A stretch of DNA of 64,000 bases from Exiguobacterium sp. KRL4 (GCF_001870785.1 NZ_MOLV01000016.1:62001-126000); one strand, 5' to 3'; positions 18,808-28,167 are shown, counted from the first letter of the stretch. The notes: generated from the sequence alone by a model not told the origin. Numbers and translations: made by a program.

Positions 18808-19818
18808 TTACTGAAGTAAGGCCTGCTCATACATCGTTCCCTCCGGCAGTAATAAATGGACAGCCCGGTAAATCTTTTGCGCCTGCTGCCCAAGACCGCC
18901 TGGTGGCGTCTCCGAGACGAAGTCCAGTTCGGCTAGTTCTTCGATAGCGTCAAGCCAGTCGTCGAGAGGTTCACCACGATCGATCCTTTCGTCAGGAAAA
19001 AGGATTTGATACCAGTTCATGAATAAAATCGCCTTAAAGGGGTCCATTCGCTCTAGAGCAAATGCCGCATCAGCAAAACGTTGTAATTGATCCGCCTGCG
19101 TCTTCACGTAACCTTCAAGTTGTTCGGCGTGATCAAACGCCATCCATATACCGAATGCTCCATTTTCAATATGCAGTGGATACAAGCGTTCGTCTCCCGG
19201 AATTTGGCCGAGCAACAAGTGACTGACTAATACACTCTGATGCTGTACGTCACGACCTGTTAAATAGTCACTCACTATATACTTCGCCAATGACGGATGG
19301 TTCACCAAAGAGGTTTGACCGACCACTCGCATTTGTTCGACGATCGTGCCGTACCGATACAGTTTGATCCACTCTTCTTCCGTCAGGTCTCCTGACGATT
19401 TCCCTTCAAGCTGGAGATAGGCAGAATCATCTGTTTGTTGTTTCGCACGCCATGTTTTTTTCTGGAACTGAGCCACTTCTTCTAATTTCAAGGATAATCC
19501 ATAAGGGAGATAGGGAGACGCTGTCCGCAGCGCAAGATCAAACGAATAACGCTCTCCCCTTTCATACATGAATATCGCCATGACTTGCTCGACACCGTCC
19601 ATCTGAAGACACGGTTCGACGACTGCCGAATACGATTCAGTGCCATCCTCCATCGCTAAATAGGCTTCCTGAATCGTATAGAGGAGATACAACACATCAT
19701 CTTCTGACGCCAATTCCGATAACCGACCTACTTCGATCGCCAACTCTTGACGATTTAATGCGGCGAGTCGTTTTTGTTCGATTACCAACGGCTGTTCCAT
19801 CCAACGTGATTGATGCAT
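18808..19818 (-). CDS. hypothetical protein, soluble helical
   Basis: I do not recognise this 336-residue protein. It has no signal peptide or membrane segment and is rich in acidic and amphipathic helices, with weak repeat-like character (LSELASEDDVLYLLYTIQEAYLAMEDG, HIENGAFGIWMAFDHAEQLEG). This is compatible with an alpha-solenoid or TPR-like fold. Three adjacent ATGs lie after AAAGGTGG; the third (19818) has the best spacing. It may be co-transcribed with the following tig only by read-through, since tig has its own promoter. It lies just after the lipoprotein gene, 20 bases away, suggesting a two-gene unit. Confidence 0.7.
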   Translation of the reverse strand: MHQSRWMEQPLVIEQKRLAALNRQELAIEVGRLSELASEDDVLYLLYTIQEAYLAMEDGTESYSAVVEPCLQMDGVEQVMAIFMYERGERYSFDLALRTASPYLPYGLSLKLEEVAQFQKKTWRAKQQTDDSAYLQLEGKSSGDLTEEEWIKLYRYGTIVEQMRVVGQTSLVNHPSLAKYIVSDYLTGRDVQHQSVLVSHLLLGQIPGDERLYPLHIENGAFGIWMAFDHAEQLEGYVKTQADQLQRFADAAFALERMDPFKAILFMNWYQILFPDERIDRGEPLDDWLDAIEELAELDFVSETPPGGLGQQAQKIYRAVHLLLPEGTMYEQALLQ

Positions 19819-19838
19819 CATCATTCCACCTTTGTTGA

Positions 19839-20387
19839 TTACTTCGTAAACGGATCAAGTAACGACGTCCAGTTCGAAATCGCTTCTTGTAGCTGACCCG
19901 CTTGTTCAATCCCCATCTTGTTTAGTGTATCGAGCGACACGTCGGCTTCTAACAGGCGTGTGATATCTTCTGATTGGTTGACGTATTGCTCTAATTTCTC
20001 ACTGAGATTCTTTAGTTCTGCTGGCGGACTTTCTAAGCCGGCAAGTCGCTCATCGATTTGATTCAACTCTTCGTTTAATTGTTGGACAGTCCCGTCATTT
20101 TTCAGCTGTTCGATTTGCTGGTCGAGGGCTTGTTCCGGATTGGCGGAGTCACGCGCTTCAGTTGCCGCTTGATCCAACTTTGCAGATAACTCGGATGTCA
20201 CCTTTGACGTATCTTGGGCAATATCTTGTAATTGACTAGCGTAATCCACGCTATTTTTAACATCCGTCACTTGTTGTTTCGCATTGTCCACTGTATCTGT
20301 AACCTCACTACATCCAGCTAACGCAACTGTCAGCAGCAGGATTCCACTCATTCGTTTCATCATCTCTTTCATCCCTTTCAAGTTCAT
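19839..20387 (-). CDS. lipoprotein, DUF6376-like
   Basis: The protein has a type II signal peptide with lipobox VALAGC, so it should be lipid-anchored outside the membrane. After the cysteine the sequence is a long, charged, coiled-coil-like helix with the segment LNQIDERLAGLESPPAELKN, which resembles the short DUF6376 lipoproteins of Bacillus. Function is unknown. The first ATG (20387) gives 182 residues; the ATG at 20363, nine bases after AAAGGG, gives a more usual 18-residue signal peptide and may be the real start. The gene lies directly upstream of the unknown gene at 18808-19818. Confidence 0.72.
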   Translation of the reverse strand: MNLKGMKEMMKRMSGILLLTVALAGCSEVTDTVDNAKQQVTDVKNSVDYASQLQDIAQDTSKVTSELSAKLDQAATEARDSANPEQALDQQIEQLKNDGTVQQLNEELNQIDERLAGLESPPAELKNLSEKLEQYVNQSEDITRLLEADVSLDTLNKMGIEQAGQLQEAISNWTSLLDPFTK

Positions 20388-20424
20388 GATACCTTAATTA
20401 TACATGATAAAAGTCCTAAAAAAA

Positions 20425-20452
20425 AGAGACCTCCCTCGTAAGGGAAGTCTCT
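20425..20452 (-). terminator. terminator of the tRNA-Arg transcript
   Basis: AGAGACTTCCCT pairs with AGGGAGGTCTCT (minus strand, one mismatch) and is followed by nine T. It lies 14 bases after the tRNA 3' end. Confidence 0.8.
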
Positions 20453-20465
20453 ATTTTAATTATAG

Positions 20466-20539
<74 letters not shown>

Positions 20540-20606
20540 GTGTCAACACGAATAAACTATACTAAAACAATTCTTTCGTGTCAATCACATTGGTAAAAAC
20601 TATTTT

Positions 20607-21113
20607 TTAAAGTGTCCCGTCAAAGTGTAAAGCATTGATCCGTTCACCTGTCGTATCGTAAAAATCGACGATAAAATCGGATCCATCCAGTGTCAGTAAG
20701 GCGTATGTCTTTTCTGGACGATGACGTGGCATCCGAATCGAACCTGGATTGATGAACAGTTTCCCATCTCGTTGTTCTGCCTTAGCGACATGCGAATGTC
20801 CGTATAATACGATTGCCGCATCTTTTTGGTCCGCATGATGGACCAATTGATCCAAACTGTATTTGACGTCTTGACGATGCCCATGTAAACAGAGGACTCG
20901 GTAAGCACCTAAGTCTTCGATTACTTCATCTGAAAAATCGTTTCCGTAATCACAATTTCCTTTGACGACGCGATAGGGATATAACGATTCCGAATCTCCC
21001 GTCAGCTGAGAATCACCACAATGAAATGCCAGATCCACATCTTGATGACGGTCAAAAATCGTCAATAACTCTTGATCAAGTCCGTGACTGTCACTTACGA
21101 TTAATGCTTTCAT
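20607..21113 (-). CDS. YfcE/MJ0936-family metallophosphoesterase (YsnB)
   Basis: This is a small calcineurin-like phosphodiesterase of 168 residues. All metal-binding motifs are visible: SDSHG (7-11), CGDSQ, GNCDYG, LCLHGH and YGHSHVA, with GSIRMPR near the end. Members hydrolyse model phosphodiesters with Mn; the natural substrate is unknown. It follows rdgB after a 4-base gap and belongs to the murI-rph-rdgB cluster, the same order as Bacillus rph-ysnA-ysnB. Confidence 0.9.
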   Translation of the reverse strand: MKALIVSDSHGLDQELLTIFDRHQDVDLAFHCGDSQLTGDSESLYPYRVVKGNCDYGNDFSDEVIEDLGAYRVLCLHGHRQDVKYSLDQLVHHADQKDAAIVLYGHSHVAKAEQRDGKLFINPGSIRMPRHRPEKTYALLTLDGSDFIVDFYDTTGERINALHFDGTL

Positions 21114-21119
21114 CTCTGA

Positions 21120-21716
21120 TCACGCTCCTAAAAAAGTAGTCAGTACCTGTTCGAGTTTTTGTAATGCTTGCCCGCGATGACTAATGGCCGCTTTTTCAGT
21201 TTTCGTCAACTCGGCTGCCGTTTGGTTCAATGATGGAACGATGAATAACGGATCATACCCAAAACCGTTTGTCCCCTTTTGTTCAAAACCAATCAACCCT
21301 TCCATCGTCCCGCGAACGGTCAAGGTTTCGCCCGACGGTTTTGCAAGTGACAAAGCACAGACAAAACGAGCTGTTCGTTGTTCTGCTGGTACGTGTGCTA
21401 ATTTTTTTAACAATAAGGCATTGTTCGCCTCATCTGATTTGTTTTCGCCTGCAAAACGTGCAGAATAGACGCCGGGTGCACCGTCTAACGCATCGACTTC
21501 AAGACCAGAGTCGTCCGAAAGCACAGCATGACCGAAGTAGGACGCGGCCTCAATTGATTTCAGTTCAGCATTCTCTTCAAACGTCGAGCCGGTTTCTTCC
21601 GTTTCAGGAGCCGAATCGTAATCGAGTAAGGACTCGACCTCATAGCCGAGCCGTCCAAGCATCGTCTTGAATTCGTTTACTTTACCAGGATTTCTGGTCG
21701 CGACGATAATCTTCAT
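21120..21716 (-). CDS. rdgB: XTP/dITP diphosphatase (RdgB/HAM1 family)
   Basis: The enzyme hydrolyses dITP, XTP and ITP to monophosphates and so keeps deaminated purines out of DNA. The 198 residues begin [16 protein letters not shown] and carry the catalytic [23 protein letters not shown] and the C-terminal FGYDPLF and SHRGQAL motifs. The ATG overlaps the rph stop (ATGA), so translation is coupled. Confidence 0.95.
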   Translation of the reverse strand: MKIIVATRNPGKVNEFKTMLGRLGYEVESLLDYDSAPETEETGSTFEENAELKSIEAASYFGHAVLSDDSGLEVDALDGAPGVYSARFAGENKSDEANNALLLKKLAHVPAEQRTARFVCALSLAKPSGETLTVRGTMEGLIGFEQKGTNGFGYDPLFIVPSLNQTAAELTKTEKAAISHRGQALQKLEQVLTTFLGA

Positions 21717-22465
21717 CCGTGCTCCACCTCTTCTCCGACGTACCACCAGGACGCTCCTAAAGCTTGTTCAGCCGCATGGAGCAGTTCTTCAATACCCTTT
21801 TCCCCAAGTTCGAGCATATCGAGCATTTCTTTTCGAGAAAACGTTGCTTCTTCGCCCGTTGCTTGTAATTCAACGATCTTACCCGACGAGGTCATGACGA
21901 GATTCAAATCGACATCTGCCGCAGCGTCTTCTTCATAACAAAGATCAAGCAACAAATCCGTCCCGACTTTCCCGACCGAAACTGCCGCGATGCCTTCCTT
22001 GATTGGTGTATCCGTTAACTTCCCGCTTTGAATCAGTCCATCCACCGCTAAGACGAGTGCTAAAAAACCACCCGTGATTGCAGCCGTACGTGTCCCGCCA
22101 TCTGCCTGCAACACGTCACAGTCAATCCAAATCGTCCGTTCGCCCAATTTTTCAAGATTGACGACAGAACGTAACGCCCGACTGATCAAACGCTGAATCT
22201 CCATCGTCCGTCCGGTTTGTTTTCCTCGGACCGACTCTCGACCGGTCCGTTGCGCCGTCGCGCGTGGTAACATCGCATATTCTGCATTGATCCATCCTTG
22301 ACGTTTCCCGCGTAAAAAAGGCGGAACTTTTTCTTCGACCGTTGCTGTACATAAGACACGCGTATCCCCGACTGAAATCAGAACGGATCCTTCTGCGTGT
22401 TTATTGACACCCGTCTCAAAATGAATCGTTCGCATGTCTGCTTGTGCTCTTTGATCTAAACGCAT
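21713..22465 (-). CDS. rph: ribonuclease PH
   Basis: RNase PH trims the 3' ends of tRNA precursors phosphorolytically. The 250-residue protein has the typical [28 protein letters not shown]-type beginning, the phosphate-binding basic segment [22 protein letters not shown], and [22 protein letters not shown] precedes the ATG. It overlaps murI by 10 bases and rdgB by 4. Confidence 0.96.
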   Translation of the reverse strand: MRLDQRAQADMRTIHFETGVNKHAEGSVLISVGDTRVLCTATVEEKVPPFLRGKRQGWINAEYAMLPRATAQRTGRESVRGKQTGRTMEIQRLISRALRSVVNLEKLGERTIWIDCDVLQADGGTRTAAITGGFLALVLAVDGLIQSGKLTDTPIKEGIAAVSVGKVGTDLLLDLCYEEDAAADVDLNLVMTSSGKIVELQATGEEATFSRKEMLDMLELGEKGIEELLHAAEQALGASWWYVGEEVEHG

Positions 22466-23271
22466 TTTTCTTCCTCCGTTCCTAACACTAACCGTTCGGC
22501 TTGAATCGGTTGATTCAACCAGTCACTCGCAATCCGTTCAAAAGATCGTGTATCTCCCGTCGCATGGTAGACATGTTCTGGGACGATGTCATGTGCTGCT
22601 GTGATTCCGTTGTAATCCAGTAAAGCACCGACTTCAAGCGCCGTCTCGTCCCCAGAAGAAATCAATTGGACATTCGGTCCGATGACTCGTCCAATCACTT
22701 CTGCCAGTAGCGGATAATGGGTACACCCTAAAATCAACGTATCCATGTCATAGGCGAGCAACGGTTTTAATGTATTGGCGACGACACGCTCGACATAAGC
22801 TCCGGTTGTCTGTGAGGACTCGACGAGTGGAACGAATGGCGGACAAGCCAGTGATTCAACGACGACCTGCCCTTCGACGTGACGCAAGGCTTTTTCATAC
22901 GAGTTACTTTCAATCGTCATTTTTGTACCGATGACACCAATTCGTTTCGACCGTGTGACTTTAACTGCTGCTCGCGCTCCCGGGTCGATGACGCCGATGA
23001 TTGGAATCGACAACTTTTGTCGTGCTTCTTTTAAGACGACCGCCGTTGCCGTATTGCAGGCGATGACGATCAGTTTGACATCTTGCGCTACGAGGAAATC
23101 AATCATTTCCCATGTAAACTGGCGAATCTCTTCTTCTGGTCGAGGACCGTACGGACACCGTAATGTGTCTCCGACATATATGATTTGTTCATGGGGTAGC
23201 TGACGCATCAATTCCCGCGCTACTGTTAATCCACCGACCCCAGAATCTAATACTCCAATTGATCTGTTCAC
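22456..23271 (-). CDS. murI: glutamate racemase
   Basis: The enzyme makes D-glutamate for peptidoglycan. The 271 residues include [16 protein letters not shown] at the N-terminus, the first catalytic cysteine in VIACNTATA and the second in [11 protein letters not shown]. The start codon is GTG with GAGGGGAAA upstream. In Bacillus the homologue (racE) is also next to rph. It heads the murI-rph-rdgB-ysnB unit. Confidence 0.95.
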   Translation of the reverse strand: MNRSIGVLDSGVGGLTVARELMRQLPHEQIIYVGDTLRCPYGPRPEEEIRQFTWEMIDFLVAQDVKLIVIACNTATAVVLKEARQKLSIPIIGVIDPGARAAVKVTRSKRIGVIGTKMTIESNSYEKALRHVEGQVVVESLACPPFVPLVESSQTTGAYVERVVANTLKPLLAYDMDTLILGCTHYPLLAEVIGRVIGPNVQLISSGDETALEVGALLDYNGITAAHDIVPEHVYHATGDTRSFERIASDWLNQPIQAERLVLGTEEEKCV

Positions 23272-23311
23272 GATTTCCCCTCACCTTCCTCTCTCATATG
23301 GTAACAAAAAA

Positions 23312-23336
23312 GGACGACGGTGCAAGACCGGCGTCC
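23312..23336 (-). terminator. terminator of ptsH
   Basis: On the minus strand, GGACGCCGG pairs with CCGTCGTCC (one mismatch) and is followed by TTTTTTG, 20 bases after the ptsH stop. Confidence 0.8.
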
Positions 23337-23355
23337 AAGAATGTACGATAAAGGA

Positions 23356-23619
23356 TTACTGAGCAAGACCTTCGCTTGTCAGCATATCTGAAAGAGTCGT
23401 GATTGCTTCAGACGCATCGTCACCGTTTGCAACGATTTTGATGTCTGAATCTTTTGCGATTCCGAGTGAAAGAACACCCATGATCGACTTGAGGTTAACA
23501 GTCTTTCCGTTGTATTCCAAGTTGATGTCTGATTGGAATTTAGAAGCTGTGTTGACGAGTTGTGTTGCCGGACGAGCATGAATGCCTGAATCCGCGATGA
23601 CTTTGAATGTTTTTTCCAT
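23356..23619 (-). CDS. ptsH: phosphocarrier protein HPr
   Basis: HPr relays phosphate from PEP via enzyme I to sugar-specific PTS enzymes and, when phosphorylated on serine, serves as co-repressor of CcpA. The 87 residues keep both regulatory sites: the catalytic histidine in GIHARPAT and the HPr-kinase serine in LKSIMGV, so it is a true HPr and not a Crh. The start is the ATG after GGAGGGAG; 23 upstream codons in frame are not supported. Unlike most Bacilli, ptsI is not adjacent: the gene is flanked by its own terminator and a thioesterase. Confidence 0.93.
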   Translation of the reverse strand: MEKTFKVIADSGIHARPATQLVNTASKFQSDINLEYNGKTVNLKSIMGVLSLGIAKDSDIKIVANGDDASEAITTLSDMLTSEGLAQ

Positions 23620-23684
23620 GATTAAGAAATCTCCCTCCACTAATAACGTACTAGTGAGTCGTTTTCGAATATGTGAACTCATTA

Positions 23685-24140
23685 TCAAATGATAACGGAT
23701 TCGAATCGATTCTGCAAGGAATTTTTATACGCTTCATTCCAAGCAAACGCATTCCCGGAACGATCAATCTGGACCATCGAGGTCCGACCGGTGAACATCA
23801 ATTCATCCTGTTCGCTGAACGCGGCATAATGGACATCACACGAGGCTGTTCCGACCTGAACCGGGTAGGCATAGACGGCGAGACGCGCCCGTGGATAGAC
23901 TTGACGGATGTAATTACACTGGGCATCCGCAACGACGACAATCCCGTCGTCTGAAAGCGAATAACCGGTTTCTTCAAGCATCAACGTTCGGACATCCTCA
24001 AAGTAGACGAACGGGACACGGTTGTTCATATGTCCATAGGCATCCGTTTCTGCAAACCGGACCGCAACATCAAGTCGCGTGCCATGTTTCATTTGTTCTA
24101 ACCATTGATCGAGATCATGAATATAACTAGGTACACGCAC
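23685..24140 (-). CDS. acyl-CoA thioesterase, 4HBT hotdog family
   Basis: The 151-residue protein has the hotdog-fold signature [13 protein letters not shown] with the catalytic aspartate, followed by [15 protein letters not shown], as in 4-hydroxybenzoyl-CoA/acyl-CoA thioesterases. The physiological acyl-CoA is unknown. I chose the GTG at 24140, eight bases after AGGAGG, over an earlier in-frame start that would add 13 hydrophobic residues from the leader. It lies between the sdhB terminator and ptsH. Confidence 0.85.
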   Translation of the reverse strand: MRVPSYIHDLDQWLEQMKHGTRLDVAVRFAETDAYGHMNNRVPFVYFEDVRTLMLEETGYSLSDDGIVVVADAQCNYIRQVYPRARLAVYAYPVQVGTASCDVHYAAFSEQDELMFTGRTSMVQIDRSGNAFAWNEAYKNSLQNRFESVII

Positions 24141-24167
24141 GGAAATTTCCTCCTCTAAAAATATAAA

Positions 24168-24190
24168 AAGAAGGAGCAAGGCCCCTTCTT
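24168..24190 (-). terminator. terminator of sdhCAB
   Basis: On the minus strand, AAGAAGGGG pairs with CTCCTTCTT around a short loop and is followed by TTTATATTTTT, 19 bases after the sdhB stop. Confidence 0.75.
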
Positions 24191-24208
24191 TAATTTTACG
24201 TTTTCGTA

Positions 24209-25015
24209 TTAACGACTGACTGCTTCTCCCGTACGTCCTTCGTCACTGCCGAAGAATTTCTTGAAGGAGTGCAACGTCGTTTGACGGTTCATCGCTGCGA
24301 TCGATGTCGTCAATGGAATCCCTTTCGGACACACTTCAACACAGTTTTGTGCGTTTCCGCACTGCATGATTCCGCCGTCTTCCATCAAAGCTTCAAGACG
24401 CTCTTCTTTGTGGAACGCACCTGTTGGATGCGAATTGAAGAGACGGACTTGCGAGAGTGCAGCTGGTCCGATGAAGTTCGACCGATCATTGACGTTCGGA
24501 CACGCTTCGAGACAGACGCCACAAGTCATACATTTCGAAAGTTCGTATGCCCATTGGCGTTTGTTTTCCGGCATCCGTGGTCCCGGACCTAAATCATACG
24601 TACCGTCGATTGGGACCCATGCTTTGACTTTTTTCAAGGCATCAAACATCCGTTGCCGGTCGACTTGAAGGTCACGGACGATTGGGAACGTCTGCATCGG
24701 TTGAAGACGAATCGGTTGCTCGAGCTTGTCGACAAGTGCCGTACAGGATTGACGAGGTGTTCCGTTGATGACCATCGAGCACGCGCCGCATACTTCTTCG
24801 AGACATCCCATGTCCCAGTTGATTGGCGTCGTTTTTTCACCGGCTGCGTTGACCGGATTACGACGAATCTCCATCAGTGCAGAGATGACATTCATGTTTG
24901 GACGATACGGCACTTCAAAGGCTTCATCATATGCTTTCCCATCCGGTCCATCTTGACGTTGGACGATGAACTGAACCGGTTTTTGATTCGTTTTCTGTTC
25001 GAGTGGTGTCGCCAT
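24209..25015 (-). CDS. sdhB: succinate dehydrogenase iron-sulfur subunit
   Basis: SdhB passes electrons from SdhA flavin to menaquinone through three clusters. The 268 residues show the 2Fe-2S ligands in CLEEVCGACSMVING, the 4Fe-4S ligands in CMTCGVCLEACP and the 3Fe-4S ligands in CGNAQNCVEVCPKG. The ATG overlaps the sdhA TAA by one base (TAATG). It is the last gene of sdhCAB. Confidence 0.96.
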   Translation of the reverse strand: MATPLEQKTNQKPVQFIVQRQDGPDGKAYDEAFEVPYRPNMNVISALMEIRRNPVNAAGEKTTPINWDMGCLEEVCGACSMVINGTPRQSCTALVDKLEQPIRLQPMQTFPIVRDLQVDRQRMFDALKKVKAWVPIDGTYDLGPGPRMPENKRQWAYELSKCMTCGVCLEACPNVNDRSNFIGPAALSQVRLFNSHPTGAFHKEERLEALMEDGGIMQCGNAQNCVEVCPKGIPLTTSIAAMNRQTTLHSFKKFFGSDEGRTGEAVSR

Positions 25016-26778
25016 TATGCCTTCACCTCTTTCTTCGACTTCTTGCTGTAGTCACGCTTACGTGGCGGAATCAGTGACGTTTCGACTTCTTCATAATAAA
25101 TTTCCGGATGACCGTTCGTATAACGCGCCATCGTTGTTTTGAGGAAACGTTCGTCATCACGTTCCGGGAAGTCCGGTTTGTAATGAGCGCCACGGCTCTC
25201 GTCCCGTTTTAAGGCTCCGAGCGTAATCGCTTCCGCGAGATCCAGCATATGATCGAGTTGACGAATAAATGAAGCCCCTTGATTGCTCCAGCGCGCTGTA
25301 TCCGTCGCTGAAATCCGCGTGAAACGTTCACGAAGCTCTTTGATTTTATCAAGTGTTTGCTCGAGTTTATCGTTGTAACGAACGACCGTCACGTTATCCG
25401 TCATGACTTCTCCGAGTTCGCGGTGGATTTGATACGCGTTTTCCGTACCTTCCATCGCCAAGATGTCATTGAAACGGTCGATTTCAGCGATTTTGTGCGC
25501 TTCGACGACTTCTTCCGGCATGTCGTGCACCGACTTATCGAGATCATTCATGTAGGCGATCGCTGCCGGACCTGCGACCATTCCACCGTATACGGCAGAC
25601 AGCAACGAGTTCGCACCGAGACGGTTCCCACCGTGCATCGAGTAATCACATTCTCCAGATGCAAATAATCCTGGAATGTTCGTCATTTGATCGTAATCGA
25701 CCCATAATCCACCCATTGAGTAATGGACGGCCGGGAAGATTTTCATCGGGACTTTCCGTGGATCATCACCGACGAACTTTTCATAGATTTCAAGAATCCC
25801 GCCAAGCTTGACGTCGAGTTCTTTTGCGTCTTTGTGCGACAGGTCGAGATAGACCATGTTTTCCCCGTTGACACCGAGCTTCTGATTGACACAGACGTCA
25901 AAGATTTCACGCGTCGCGATATCACGTGGTACGAGATTTCCATAGGCCGGATATTTTTCTTCAAGGAAATACCATGGCTTGCCGTCTTTATACGTCCAGA
26001 CACGTCCACCTTCACCACGAGCTGATTCGCTCATGAGACGGAGTTTATCGTCCCCTGGAATCGCTGTCGGGTGAATCTGGATGAACTCCCCGTTCGCATA
26101 AATGGCACCTTGACGGTAGACGGCTGCCGCTGCCTGCCCCGTGTTGATGACCGAGTTCGTTGATTTCCCAAAAATAACACCCGGACCACCTGTTGCTAAG
26201 ATTACTGAGTCAGCTGCAAACGCTTCGATTTCCATCGAGCGTAAATTCTGACAAACCGCACCACGACAAATACCTTCTTCATCGATGATTGCGCGAAGGA
26301 ATTCCCATCCTTCATACTTCTCTACCAAACCTTGCGCTTCAAACTTACGGACCTGTTCATCGAGTGCATACAACAACTGTTGCCCTGTCGTTGCACCGGC
26401 GTATGCGGTCCGGTGATGTAATGTTCCTCCAAAACGACGGAAATCAAGTAACCCTTCCGGCGTCCGGTTAAACATGACGCCCATCCGGTCAAACATGTGG
26501 ATGATTTTCGGAGCTGCTTCCGTCATCTTTTGGACCGGTGGTTGGTTCGCGAGGAAATCGCCGCCGTAAACCGTATCATCAAGATGCTGGTAAGGCGAAT
26601 CGCCTTCCCCTTTCGTGTTGACGGCACCGTTGATTCCGCCCTGGGCACAAACGGAGTGTGACCGTTTGACCGGTACAAGTGAAAATAGTTTGACCGGCAC
26701 ACCTTGTTCTGCTGCTTTTATCGTAGCCATCAAGCCGGCGAGTCCTCCACCGATGATGACAAGATTCTTATTCGCCAT
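25015..26778 (-). CDS. sdhA: succinate dehydrogenase flavoprotein subunit
   Basis: SdhA oxidises succinate to fumarate with covalently bound FAD. The 587 residues start MANKNLVIIGGGLAGLMATIKAAE (dinucleotide-binding fold), with the FAD-linked histidine region KRSHSVCAQGGINGAVN, the active-site segment HPTAIPGDDKLRLMSESARGEGG, and MGGLWVDYDQMTNIPGLFASGECDYSMHGGNRLGANSLL-like family sequence. AAGGGG lies 10 bases before the ATG. A 12-codon longer frame lies in the sdhC-sdhA gap and is not supported. Confidence 0.96.
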   Translation of the reverse strand: MANKNLVIIGGGLAGLMATIKAAEQGVPVKLFSLVPVKRSHSVCAQGGINGAVNTKGEGDSPYQHLDDTVYGGDFLANQPPVQKMTEAAPKIIHMFDRMGVMFNRTPEGLLDFRRFGGTLHHRTAYAGATTGQQLLYALDEQVRKFEAQGLVEKYEGWEFLRAIIDEEGICRGAVCQNLRSMEIEAFAADSVILATGGPGVIFGKSTNSVINTGQAAAAVYRQGAIYANGEFIQIHPTAIPGDDKLRLMSESARGEGGRVWTYKDGKPWYFLEEKYPAYGNLVPRDIATREIFDVCVNQKLGVNGENMVYLDLSHKDAKELDVKLGGILEIYEKFVGDDPRKVPMKIFPAVHYSMGGLWVDYDQMTNIPGLFASGECDYSMHGGNRLGANSLLSAVYGGMVAGPAAIAYMNDLDKSVHDMPEEVVEAHKIAEIDRFNDILAMEGTENAYQIHRELGEVMTDNVTVVRYNDKLEQTLDKIKELRERFTRISATDTARWSNQGASFIRQLDHMLDLAEAITLGALKRDESRGAHYKPDFPERDDERFLKTTMARYTNGHPEIYYEEVETSLIPPRKRDYSKKSKKEVKA

Positions 26779-26797
26779 GTTGTTAGTTCCCCTTTCC

Positions 26798-27415
26798 TTA
26801 CAACACGCCTGCAAACGTCAAGATCGAGCGTACGCCTACAAACGATAATCCGATGAATACGAGGGCTGCCACATAAGACATCGCTTTTTGAGAAGCGGGT
26901 GATTGCGTGATTCCCCATGTGATACAGAACGTCCAGAGCCCGTTCGCGAGGTGGAACGTCGTCGCTAAAATCCCGACGATGTAGAAGGCGAGCATGAACC
27001 CGTTATCGACGATGTTTTGCATCATGCTAGCATCGACTGCCGTCCCCATTGCTGCTGCAATCCGTGTCTCCCAGACATGCCATGTGATGAACACGACGAG
27101 GAAGATTCCTGAAAAGCGTTGTAGCACATACATCCAGTTCCGGAAGTATGTATAACGACCTGTGTTCGCGGAACCCGTAAACGCGATGTAAACACCGTAG
27201 ACACCGTGCAGGATGATTGGAATGAAGATGACAAACACTTCCAAGAACAACCGATACGGAACGCCCCCTACGATTTCCGCAGCCTTATTAAAGTCTTCCT
27301 CCCCACGAACGATGAAATAGTTCGTCGTAAAATGAGAAAGTAAAAATAACCCGATTGGAATGACGCCGAGCAGTGAGTGTATTTTACGCCCCACGAAATC
27401 ACGATGATTCGCCAT
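26798..27415 (-). CDS. sdhC: succinate dehydrogenase cytochrome b558 subunit
   Basis: SdhC anchors the complex in the membrane and binds haem b and menaquinone. The 205 residues begin MANHRDFVGRKIHSLLGVIPIGLFL, which matches the Bacillus subunit start, and contain five membrane helices with haem-ligand histidines (for example in SHFTTNYF, ILHGVYG, VFITWHVWE and TTFHLANGLW). GGGGGG precedes the ATG by 6 bases; 44 further open codons upstream are leader sequence. It is first in sdhCAB. Confidence 0.94.
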   Translation of the reverse strand: MANHRDFVGRKIHSLLGVIPIGLFLLSHFTTNYFIVRGEEDFNKAAEIVGGVPYRLFLEVFVIFIPIILHGVYGVYIAFTGSANTGRYTYFRNWMYVLQRFSGIFLVVFITWHVWETRIAAAMGTAVDASMMQNIVDNGFMLAFYIVGILATTFHLANGLWTFCITWGITQSPASQKAMSYVAALVFIGLSFVGVRSILTFAGVL

Positions 27416-27462
27416 CCAAATCCCCCCTTTTGTTTGCCAATCAAACGTTGGCGCATTTTGGT

Positions 27463-27478
27463 AGAAAAGCGCTTTCAT
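27463..27478 (-). promoter_or_regulatory. cre-like CcpA site in the sdhC leader
   Basis: On the minus strand ATGAAAGCGCTTTTCT has the palindromic cre core GAAAGCGCTTTTC and matches WTGNNARCGNWWWCAW at all but two positions. It lies between the sdhC promoter and start codon, where CcpA would block elongation. Confidence 0.5.
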
Positions 27479-27503
27479 AAGGAAATTCGTCTTTTCATCA
27501 CTT

Positions 27504-27532
27504 ATTCTACTCCTGTCCTTTTTATAAGACAA
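27504..27532 (-). promoter_or_regulatory. sigma-A-type promoter of sdhCAB
   Basis: On the minus strand, TTGTCT (27532-27527), a 17-base spacer and TAGAAT (27509-27504), about 90 bases upstream of the sdhC start. Confidence 0.6.
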
Positions 27533-27540
27533 CCCGAGCT

Positions 27541-27570
27541 GTTGCATTTAACTGCAAATAACTGCAAATT
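27541..27570. repeat. three tandem 10-bp repeats between sdhC and yslB promoters
   Basis: Three consecutive decamers read GTTGCATTTA, ACTGCAAATA and ACTGCAAATT. The block starts 8 bases upstream of the sdhC -35 box and 14 bases before the yslB -35 box. Helical-turn spacing suggests a regulator binding site for one or both divergent promoters. Confidence 0.5.
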
Positions 27571-27584
27571 TTTTCAGGAAAACA

Positions 27585-27613
27585 ATGACCCATAAGAATT
27601 ACCCCGCTATAAT
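27585..27613 (+). promoter_or_regulatory. sigma-A-type promoter of yslB
   Basis: ATGACC (27585-27590), 17-base spacer, perfect TATAAT (27608-27613), 24 bases before the yslB ATG. Confidence 0.6.
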
Positions 27614-27636
27614 AGTTTCAGAGATAGGAGTGATTG

Positions 27637-28059
27637 ATGATGGATTTGGTACCACACCCCTCTTCCACATTCGGAATCGAGTTGATTCGCGACTATGTGT
27701 TGACGGACTTATTAGGAACAGATTATCGCCATGTCATCTACTGGGCAGGAAAACGTCTGGCACGTGAATTCCCAGTTTTTAGCGCTGAAGAAGTTGCCCC
27801 GTTTTTCCATGAGGCGGGTTGGGGACAGTTGGAATTAAAAAAACAAAAAGGAACGTCATTAACCTTTATCTTAATACCACCTGAATCAATACGAACGGAA
27901 CGTCCGGTAGGTTATTTTCAGCTAGAAGCAGGGTTTTTAGCTGAACAGTTTTCAAAAATAAACGGATGTGTAGCTGAAGGATACGCGGAATCAATTAAGA
28001 ATCAAGTGCACATCACGATTGAGATTGATCCAAAAGATCCACTTGACGGATCACTTTAA
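27637..28059 (+). CDS. yslB: YslB family protein (DUF2507)
   Basis: The 140-residue protein resembles Bacillus YslB/DUF2507: FGIELIRDYVLTDLLG, HVIYWAGKRLAREFP and GYFQLEAGFLAEQ are in the expected order. Its function is not established; the fold is related to small-ligand V4R-like domains. The ATG at 27637 lies six bases after AGGAG, next to a second ATG. It is divergent from sdhC, as in Bacillus. Confidence 0.85.
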   Translation: MMDLVPHPSSTFGIELIRDYVLTDLLGTDYRHVIYWAGKRLAREFPVFSAEEVAPFFHEAGWGQLELKKQKGTSLTFILIPPESIRTERPVGYFQLEAGFLAEQFSKINGCVAEGYAESIKNQVHITIEIDPKDPLDGSL

Positions 28060-28167
28060 AATTAAAACAGGAATTTGAATCCGGACGGCGAATTCTTGAA
28101 ACGTGAAACCTTTTTCGTTTGATTGCCGTATCAGTAATTGATTACATTCATCAAAGGAGGAATTTTT

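Noticed and set aside
23356-23619. Crh instead of HPr
   Set aside because: The catalytic histidine in GIHARPAT is intact, whereas Crh lacks it.
27541-27570. Short tandem repeats as a CRISPR array
   Set aside because: Units are 10 bp without spacers; these are most likely regulator sites. No CRISPR array or cas gene is seen anywhere in the window.
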